From positions 943,180 to 1,007,179 of the forward strand of contig NZ_JH719395.1 in assembly GCF_000271845.1 (NCBI RefSeq): a stretch of 64,000 bases of DNA, written 5' to 3'. Origin of the DNA: Rhizobium leguminosarum bv. trifolii WSM2297 (GTDB lineage: Bacteria; Pseudomonadota; Alphaproteobacteria; Rhizobiales; Rhizobiaceae). A program made the translations under genes and the position numbers. The notes under the pieces are model-generated. The model worked only from the letters and a program-made list of their open reading frames with translations. It was not told the origin of the DNA and searched no databases. Below are positions 59,097 to 64,000 of the stretch, one piece after another; position 1 is the stretch's first letter, and each line of letters opens with the position of its first letter.

Positions 59097-59882
59097 TCAG
59101 GCGCTTAGGGCGAAAAAAACGTCCGTCGCCGCCTTGAACTCGGCAAAGCGCTTGGCCCGCCGCTCCTCGGCTTCCTCGTCACCGCCCCAATGCTCGATCG
59201 TCCAGTCTTCGTCGAGATGGGCAAGCGACCAGGCCTCCTCCATCGTCACCCGGCCGCAGGCGGTGGCGAGCGCGAGGATCGCCGAACCTGTCAGCGTCGT
59301 GATCGTGTGGAGTGCTGCAAGCGCCATCGGGCTATCAAATCTGGCAAGCGTCACGGCGAAGGCGGCAGTCGCCTCGCGCGGCTGCTCTTGAGGCATCACG
59401 CCTTCGATGAGGATGAAGCGGGCGCCGAGATCGAGCGCCGCCCAGTCGATGACCGGGTCCCAGCGCTCGGCTTGGCGCGCGACCAGCAGTTCCGGCCCAT
59501 CGGCGCGATAGCAGATAAGGTCGCTCGAGGAAAATCGCAGTATATCTTCAAATATCGCCTGCCTGTTGGCGTCAACGCCGTCGAGCGCGGTGTTGACAAG
59601 CCGCGTCACCGGCATCGTCAGTGGATCGATCTCTTCACCCTGCGCCTGCCATTCGGCGGCGACAAGCCTCGCCAGCGCCTCTGTGGGAACGGCGAGAACC
59701 TGCCGTGCCGGCGTGCGCACCGTCTTGCCGTCGAGCGTGACCGCAAAACCGCCTTCGTGCTCGGCGACCGAGACATCGGTATAGAAACGCTTCGGCAGCG
59801 GCTTCTTCATCTGGATCTGGGCCCGGCGGATCGGATCGGGATGGCTCAGGCCCTCGGAAAGGTCGTTCAGCAGGTCGCGCAT
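59097..59882 (-). CDS. ATP12 family F1-ATPase assembly chaperone
   Basis: The 261-residue protein matches ATP12, which binds free F1 alpha subunits until the ATP synthase forms; it is found in mitochondria and alphaproteobacteria. Motifs are KRFYTDVSVAEHEGGFAVTL with DGKTVRTPARQVLAVPTEAL, AAEWQAQGEEIDPLTMPVTR with LVNTALD, LICYRADGPELLVARQAERW and the C-terminal AWSLAHLDEDWTIEHWGGDE. It is preceded on the same strand by HAD and rluC genes; that trio recurs in Rhizobiales. Confidence 0.95.
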   Translation of the reverse strand: MRDLLNDLSEGLSHPDPIRRAQIQMKKPLPKRFYTDVSVAEHEGGFAVTLDGKTVRTPARQVLAVPTEALARLVAAEWQAQGEEIDPLTMPVTRLVNTALDGVDANRQAIFEDILRFSSSDLICYRADGPELLVARQAERWDPVIDWAALDLGARFILIEGVMPQEQPREATAAFAVTLARFDSPMALAALHTITTLTGSAILALATACGRVTMEEAWSLAHLDEDWTIEHWGGDEEAEERRAKRFAEFKAATDVFFALSA

Positions 59883-59891
59883 GGGCTCACC

Positions 59892-60545
59892 TCAGGAAAA
59901 ATGGCGCAATATCTCGTTCGGATGATAGGCGATCGCATCGGCGCCGTTGGCGATCAGCTCATCCACGCTGGCATAGCCCCAGGCAACGCCGATCGCCTTG
60001 GCGCCGGCAGCCTTCGCCATCTGCATATCGTAAATCGCATCGCCGATGACAATGGCGTCGGTGGCATTCATGCCGGTTTCCTCGCAGCATTCCGTCACCA
60101 TGGCCGGATGCGGCTTGGAAGGGCAATCATCGGCGGTGCGGGCAACGGTAAAATATCGGTCGAAGCCGTGCGTCTCCATCACGAGGTTCAGCCCGCGCCT
60201 GGATTTGCCGGTCACCGCACCGATCAGCAGATCCTCGCGCCCGCTGATCGCGTCGATCATCTCGCGAATGCCGGGAAACAGCGGCTCCCGGTAATCGAGA
60301 TCCTGGCGCACGACCGAGAACAGCGATTTGTAATGCGCCGTCATGTCGATATCTTGCTGCTCGACATGCGGCCTGCCCTGCATGCGGGCTATCGCGATAT
60401 CGAGCGACAGGCCGATGATCGCCTTGGTATCCTCGAATCGCGGTTCCGGCTTGCCGAATTTTTCGAAGGTGCGGCGCATGGTTTCGTGGATCAGGCCGGC
60501 GCTGTCGACCAGCGTGCCGTCGCAATCGAAAAGCGCGAGTTTCAT
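59892..60545 (-). CDS. HAD family phosphatase
   Basis: The 217-residue protein has HAD motif I FDCDGTLVDSAGL, motif II in VTGKSRRGL (Thr), motif III Lys in SKPHPAM, and motif IV VIGDAIYDMQMAKAAGAKAI. It resembles phosphoglycolate phosphatase-like HADs with a helical cap. The substrate is unknown. ATG 60545 overlaps the rluC stop (ATGA), so the two are coupled. A longer open frame to 60827 is antisense/out-of-frame with rluC. Confidence 0.93.
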   Translation of the reverse strand: MKLALFDCDGTLVDSAGLIHETMRRTFEKFGKPEPRFEDTKAIIGLSLDIAIARMQGRPHVEQQDIDMTAHYKSLFSVVRQDLDYREPLFPGIREMIDAISGREDLLIGAVTGKSRRGLNLVMETHGFDRYFTVARTADDCPSKPHPAMVTECCEETGMNATDAIVIGDAIYDMQMAKAAGAKAIGVAWGYASVDELIANGADAIAYHPNEILRHFS

Positions 60546-61534
60546 TCGCTGTCCCTTTCGGCGCCGGCAAGGTCGAGACCGAGAAGGTTCCATGTCTGCA
60601 CCATATGCGACGGCAGCGGCGCGCTGACGCGCAGGCGGCCGCCGGATGGGTGCGGGATGTCGATGTGGCGCGCGTGCAGATGCAGCTTCTTCTGGACGCC
60701 GCCTGGAAAATCCCAATTCGGATCGTCGTCGAAATATTTCGGATCGCCGATGATCGGATGGCCGATATGCAGGGCATGGACGCGCAACTGGTGGGTACGG
60801 CCGGTATAAGGTTCCATCTCCAGCCATGCGAGATTCTGGGCCGCCGTCTCAACCACGCGGTAGAAGGAAATCGCATGGTCGGCACCGTCCTCGCCGTGTT
60901 TGGCGATGCGCATGCGATCGCCATCGGCTGTCGGTTCCTTGACGAGCCAGGTCGAGATCTTGTCCTCATGCTTGCGCGGCACACCCTTGACCAGCGCCCA
61001 ATAGGTCTTCTTGGTATCGCGCTCGCGGAAGGCGGCCGTCAGCTTCTGTGCGGCGCCGCGTGTCCGGGCGATGACCAGAACACCCGATGTATCGCGGTCG
61101 AGGCGGTGAACGAGCCGCGGCTTTTCGCCCTTCGGGCTGGTCCAGGCTTCGAGCATCTGATCGATATGACGGGCGACTCCGGAGCCGCCCTGCACCGCAA
61201 TGCCGGGCGGCTTGTTGAGCACGATGACCTTATCGTCCTCATGCAACACCATGCGCGACAGCAGTTCGAAGTCAGACGAATGCTTGAGATCCTTGCCGGC
61301 GATCGGCCCGGATTTCAGCTTCGCATCGACATCCAGCGGCGGCACCCGCACCGTCTGGCCGGGCTGCACACGCGCATCCGATTTGACACGGCCGCCGTCG
61401 ACGCGCACCTGGCCGGAGCGCAATAGTTTCTGCAGCGGGCCGAAGCCGAGCCCGGGGAAATGCACTTTGAACCAGCGATCGAGCCGCATGCCCGCTTCGT
61501 CGGCTTCAACCTTGATATGTTCTATGCCAGCCAT
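60542..61534 (-). CDS. rluC: Ribosomal large subunit pseudouridine synthase (RluC-type)
   Basis: The 330-residue enzyme converts uridines in 23S rRNA to pseudouridine. An S4 domain (GMRLDRWFKVHFPGLGFGPL with QKLLRSGQVRVDG) precedes the catalytic domain, where the Asp nucleophile is in RLVHRLDRDTSGVLVIART. PYTGRTHQLRVHALHIGHPI and LHLHARHI follow, typical of the RluA family. RluC and RluD differ little by eye, so the exact site is open. The ATG at 61534 is used; the next 94 bases to crcB hold a partial repeat. Confidence 0.92.
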   Translation of the reverse strand: MAGIEHIKVEADEAGMRLDRWFKVHFPGLGFGPLQKLLRSGQVRVDGGRVKSDARVQPGQTVRVPPLDVDAKLKSGPIAGKDLKHSSDFELLSRMVLHEDDKVIVLNKPPGIAVQGGSGVARHIDQMLEAWTSPKGEKPRLVHRLDRDTSGVLVIARTRGAAQKLTAAFRERDTKKTYWALVKGVPRKHEDKISTWLVKEPTADGDRMRIAKHGEDGADHAISFYRVVETAAQNLAWLEMEPYTGRTHQLRVHALHIGHPIIGDPKYFDDDPNWDFPGGVQKKLHLHARHIDIPHPSGGRLRVSAPLPSHMVQTWNLLGLDLAGAERDSE

Positions 61535-61589
61535 AAAAAATCTTTCGGAAATTGCAGCACGGGCCAAGCCGGCGTTCTTGCCGCAGCCT

Positions 61590-61615
61590 TTAGAGCATTT
61601 TCACGCAAAACGGAA
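61590..61615. repeat. Fragment of a Rhizobium intergenic repeat
   Basis: TTAGAGCATTTTCACGCAAA followed by ACGG matches the wording of a palindromic repeat I recall as frequent in Rhizobium. Only one arm is present here, so it is a partial copy. Confidence 0.35.
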
Positions 61616-61628
61616 ACCGGAAAAGAAA

Positions 61629-62006
61629 TCAGGCCAAAGCGCGCATGACGGCAAGGCCAGACATGACGGCGACCATCGAAAGCCCGACGCTCGCAACGAT
61701 ATAAACACCCCCGGCCACCGCCTCGCCACGCTCGAACAGCGAGATCGCATCCAGCGAGAAGGCCGAGAAGGTGGTGAAGCCGCCGAGGAAGCCGGTGATC
61801 AGCAACAGCCGCAGTTCCATCGAGGCGTTGAACCGCCGCGCGATCAGCTCGGCAAAGACGCCGATGACGAAGCAGCCGACGACATTGACGGCGAGCGTGC
61901 CCCAGGGAAAGGCCGGGCCCATGAGCCTGAGCGTCCACTGGCCGACATAATATCTGAGAACGGAGCCGATAGCGCCGCCGAGGGCGACAAGGAGAGCCTG
62001 AATCAT
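61629..62006 (-). CDS. crcB: Fluoride ion channel CrcB (Fluc)
   Basis: The 125-residue protein exports fluoride as a dual-topology dimer. Signatures are LGGAIGSVLRYYVGQ, FPWGTLAVNVVGCFVIGVFA with the pore Asn, and TGFLGGFTTFSAFSLDAISL with conserved Phe/Thr/Ser. It has four helices. No fluoride riboswitch is seen upstream; instead a TTACC-AATC-GGTAA inverted repeat lies at 62059-62072. Confidence 0.95.
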   Translation of the reverse strand: MIQALLVALGGAIGSVLRYYVGQWTLRLMGPAFPWGTLAVNVVGCFVIGVFAELIARRFNASMELRLLLITGFLGGFTTFSAFSLDAISLFERGEAVAGGVYIVASVGLSMVAVMSGLAVMRALA

Positions 62007-62058
62007 GGGCCGGATTTACCGCGTTTTGAGAGCGTTTCCGATCGAGTTCGCATGATTC

Positions 62059-62072
62059 TTACCAATCGGTAA
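62059..62072. promoter_or_regulatory. Inverted repeat upstream of crcB
   Basis: TTACC, four bases, GGTAA, 53 bases before the crcB start. It could be a TetR-type operator or a sequence of chance; nothing else supports it. Confidence 0.3.
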
Positions 62073-62126
62073 AATGCTGATGATTTTGTTATGATGGCAC
62101 CAAGGTCATGCCGATACGGTGACGGC

Positions 62127-62393
62127 ATGACCCAGCTCCTGTCCGTATCGGCCAACACCGCTGCCATCGCCTTCGAATCGCTGAGAATCCCCCAGCGTGT
62201 GGCGACGAGCACCGCGGCGCGCGACGCGAGGCGCCTTGCCGACCGGCAATTGAAAGCTGAGAACCCCGATCAAGCCGAAGAGCCCTCCAGCATCATCCAG
62301 TCGACCGAAGTGGCGCTCGATCTGATGGCCAAAGGCAACCGCCAGCCGCAGGCCGGCCTCAAGCAGGCCCTGCAATCCTACGAAGAGGTCTGA
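62127..62393 (+). CDS. Small hypothetical protein
   Basis: An 88-residue, hydrophilic protein without a recognised domain: MTQLLSVSANTAAIAFESLR at the start, TAARDARRLADRQLKAENPD in the middle and GLKQALQSYEEV at the end. Helical and polar, with no signal peptide. It is followed by a strong terminator 18 bases after the stop, which supports a real transcript. Confidence 0.6.
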   Translation: MTQLLSVSANTAAIAFESLRIPQRVATSTAARDARRLADRQLKAENPDQAEEPSSIIQSTEVALDLMAKGNRQPQAGLKQALQSYEEV

Positions 62394-62411
62394 GGCAACC
62401 GCCCCCGAATG

Positions 62412-62443
62412 AAGCCCGCGGCTGCGATCACAGCCGCGGGCTT
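62412..62443. terminator. Strong bidirectional terminator
   Basis: AAGCCCGCGGCTG and CAGCCGCGGGCTT form a perfect 13-bp stem with a six-base loop, with TTTG after it rightward and TTCATTC leftward. It separates the convergent 88-residue gene and the copper protein gene. Confidence 0.8.
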
Positions 62444-62465
62444 TGCTGTTTCGATCGGTTGGCGC

Positions 62466-63455
62466 CTATTTGCCCTGCGCCGACAGCACCTGCAGCACGA
62501 GGTCGACCTTGCCGGCCTTTTCGAAGGTCAGCGTCACCGGCACCGTATCGCCCTCTTTGAACGGCGTCTTCACCTTCTGGAACATCAGATGCAGGTTGCC
62601 GGGTTCAAGCTTGACCGTCTGGCCGGCGGCAATGGCGATGCCGTCCTTCAGCTGGCGCATCCGCATGACATTGTCCTTGGTCACCATTTCGTGGATCTGA
62701 ACCTCGCCCGCTGCAGGCGACGTCACCGACAGTAGCCGGTCGTCGGTCTTGCCGTTATTCTTCACCGCGAAGAAGCCGCCGCCGACCGGTTGGCCGGGCA
62801 ACATCGCCTTGGCGAAGCCGCCGGAGACTTCGAGGTCGCCGGCCTTGACCGTTTCACCGGCCGGCGCAGCAGCTGCCATGCCCGCCGTGCCACTCATGTC
62901 CATGCCGGCCATATCGTCGTGCTCATGGCCATGATCTTCACCGGCAACGACCTTCAACAACGGCGCCGGGCTTTTCATCCCATGCGCATCGCCGCCCTCC
63001 TTCGCCACTTGGTCCCAGGCCTGAACCGTATCGCCGCACATCTGCGTCACCGGAAAGGCGAGCGAGGTGCCGGCCTCGACGCCCGACACCTTCCCCTGGA
63101 TGACGAAGGTGTCGTAGAAATCGTCGGAGAGATTGCCGTTCTTCCAGCGGATCTCGATTGCGCCTGCCTTCACCTTGTCGCCGTGATTGTCATAGGTCTT
63201 CTGGTAATCGCCCTTGATCACCTCGAGCTCCCAACCGGCTTTCGGCTGCGGCTTTGCAAAGACGAAGCCTTCCGGCAGCTTGACCCGCACTTCGGTGGTC
63301 GCCTTGCCGTCGCAGCCATGCGGCAGCTGCAGCGTGGCGAGAATGGTTGTCTCCTGCGTCACTTCCTTATCGAGGAAGGTCACATGCGCCTCGGCGCCGG
63401 CAATGGCGGTCGCGGAAAAAAGAGCGGCGAACGCGAATGTCTTTACGGTTTGCAT
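62466..63455 (-). CDS. YcnI-PCuAC fusion, periplasmic copper-binding protein
   Basis: The 329-residue secreted protein fuses two copper domains. After the signal peptide (TFAFAALFSATAIAGAEA) the mature N-terminus is His (HVTFLDKE), as in YcnI/DUF1775 copper-binding proteins. A His/Met-rich linker (EDHGHEHDDMAGMDMSGTAG) leads to a PCuAC domain with its ligand set in VQIHEMVTKD, VMRMRQL and NLHLMF. PCuAC delivers Cu(I) to cytochrome oxidase. The start is ATG 63455; the earlier frame is antisense to the neighbour. It likely works with the small upstream gene. Confidence 0.9.
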   Translation of the reverse strand: MQTVKTFAFAALFSATAIAGAEAHVTFLDKEVTQETTILATLQLPHGCDGKATTEVRVKLPEGFVFAKPQPKAGWELEVIKGDYQKTYDNHGDKVKAGAIEIRWKNGNLSDDFYDTFVIQGKVSGVEAGTSLAFPVTQMCGDTVQAWDQVAKEGGDAHGMKSPAPLLKVVAGEDHGHEHDDMAGMDMSGTAGMAAAAPAGETVKAGDLEVSGGFAKAMLPGQPVGGGFFAVKNNGKTDDRLLSVTSPAAGEVQIHEMVTKDNVMRMRQLKDGIAIAAGQTVKLEPGNLHLMFQKVKTPFKEGDTVPVTLTFEKAGKVDLVLQVLSAQGK

Positions 63456-63528
63456 CGAATATCTCCTCGCCGGCCGCGGACTTCTGTTGGGCGGACCGGC
63501 ATGCTGCGTCATAGGTTGCGGAGGCAGA

Positions 63529-63909
63529 TCAGGCGAGGATGGGAGGCGCGCGGGAATTCGGCCGGATGACCGCACTTGCACCGACAACGGCTGAGGTTTC
63601 GATGGGCGAATTGAGGAGCGAACCGAGCTTGCGCTCGAGCCAAGAGCCCACATCCGGTGCCGGAAGGACAACCGAAGCCGACAGTCGGCAGGCTTCGCAA
63701 TTCGGCTTGAAAGCGACGGTCTTGCCCTCGGCGTCCTTCACCGTGACGCAGAGCGAGGCGAACGTGCCGTCCGGCAGCATATAGGCTGCGGCATGGTAGC
63801 CTTCGGAGGCAACGGCCTGGGGCGCCTGATGGGCAAACCCGAGCAAAGCAAAGCTCAAGGCGCAAAGCATGCGCAAAAAGAGCGTCGCTTTCAATCCGGT
63901 CCGCCGCAT
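63529..63909 (-). CDS. Small secreted Cys protein near the copper gene (DUF2946-like)
   Basis: The 126-residue protein has a signal peptide (MRRTGLKATLFLRMLCALSF) and a short periplasmic domain with a CxxC pair in FKPNCEACRLSASVVLPAP plus a preceding Cys in FASLCVTVKD. This resembles DUF2946-like proteins that often precede PCuAC genes. It lies 73 bases upstream of the YcnI-PCuAC gene on the same strand, suggesting a two-gene copper unit. No promoter is obvious in the last 90 bases of the window. Confidence 0.65.
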   Translation of the reverse strand: MRRTGLKATLFLRMLCALSFALLGFAHQAPQAVASEGYHAAAYMLPDGTFASLCVTVKDAEGKTVAFKPNCEACRLSASVVLPAPDVGSWLERKLGSLLNSPIETSAVVGASAVIRPNSRAPPILA

Positions 63910-64000
63910 GAGATCCCCTTCAACAGCAAGCCGCGATAGCCGGTTTCGCCCCCGAATGCAAAAGCAGATTTGCCGCAGTTTAACGCCTGATTGGAATAAG

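Noticed and set aside
62007..62100. Fluoride riboswitch before crcB
   Set aside because: No pseudoknot-forming GG-rich/CC-rich segments of that class are present on the leftward strand.

Overview
The window is a gene-dense, GC-rich piece of an alphaproteobacterial chromosome. The encoded proteins (CHASE2 cyclase with FecR partner, DUF2336, DUF1489, BTLCP-type cysteine protease, ATP12 chaperone, propionyl-CoA carboxylase), the CTTG-17-CTA promoter in front of the tRNA gene, and Rhizobium-style palindromic intergenic repeats point to Rhizobiaceae, most likely Rhizobium of the leguminosarum/etli group. This rests on recognition, not on a database search. I see no insertion sequence, prophage, CRISPR array or rRNA. 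The content is mostly housekeeping, with many conserved genes of unknown function.

Layout. 1-2.4 kb: end of trpC, then moaC and moeA (tryptophan and molybdenum cofactor). 2.4-7.7 kb, leftward: a METTL20-like lysine methyltransferase, a DEAD-box RNA helicase, and a FecR/CHASE2-adenylate cyclase pair. 7.9-10.2 kb: two divergent citrate synthase homologues, one with an N-terminal helix-turn-helix, around a short region with two palindromes. 10.2-14 kb, leftward: SRPBCC protein, pyrG, secG, tpiA. 14-25.6 kb: a secreted hydrolase, parE, a phytase-like protein, an AI-2E type membrane protein, and assorted small enzymes and unknowns. 25.7-29.2 kb, leftward: thrS, DUF1697, yidD and an IscU-like scaffold. 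29.5-31.7 kb: folE, hisI and a patatin-like protein. 31.8-40 kb: CBS protein, rhomboid protease, a candidate small RNA, PAS and PilZ genes, an iminopeptidase, BTLCP protein and a DacC/SPOR carboxypeptidase. 40-46 kb: DUF1489, sdaA, DUF599/DUF1624 pair, MerR regulator with palindrome, mgtE. 46-50 kb: a degenerate peptide deformylase, BON protein, small secreted protein, lipB and tRNA-Leu(GAG). 50-58.5 kb: a DMT transporter, pccA, glutathione-dependent formaldehyde dehydrogenase with two overlapping small genes, a guanidine-II riboswitch with its gdx/sugE exporter, DoxX and pccB. 58.5-64 kb, mostly leftward: lipoprotein, ATP12, HAD phosphatase, rluC, crcB, and a copper-handling pair (YcnI-PCuAC fusion plus a small periplasmic Cys protein).

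How genes work together. Tight overlaps define likely operons: moaC-moeA; FecR-cyclase; nitroreductase-flavin reductase; DUF599-DUF1624; adhC-elaA-yaiI; HAD-rluC. PccA and PccB should form propionyl-CoA carboxylase although their genes lie 3.2 kb apart on opposite strands.

The strongest regulatory finding is the pair of ACGR-loop hairpins 20-70 nt before sugE. The most suggestive possible new system is the citrate synthase homologue with a DNA-binding domain, divergent from a second citrate synthase, with two phased palindromes between them.
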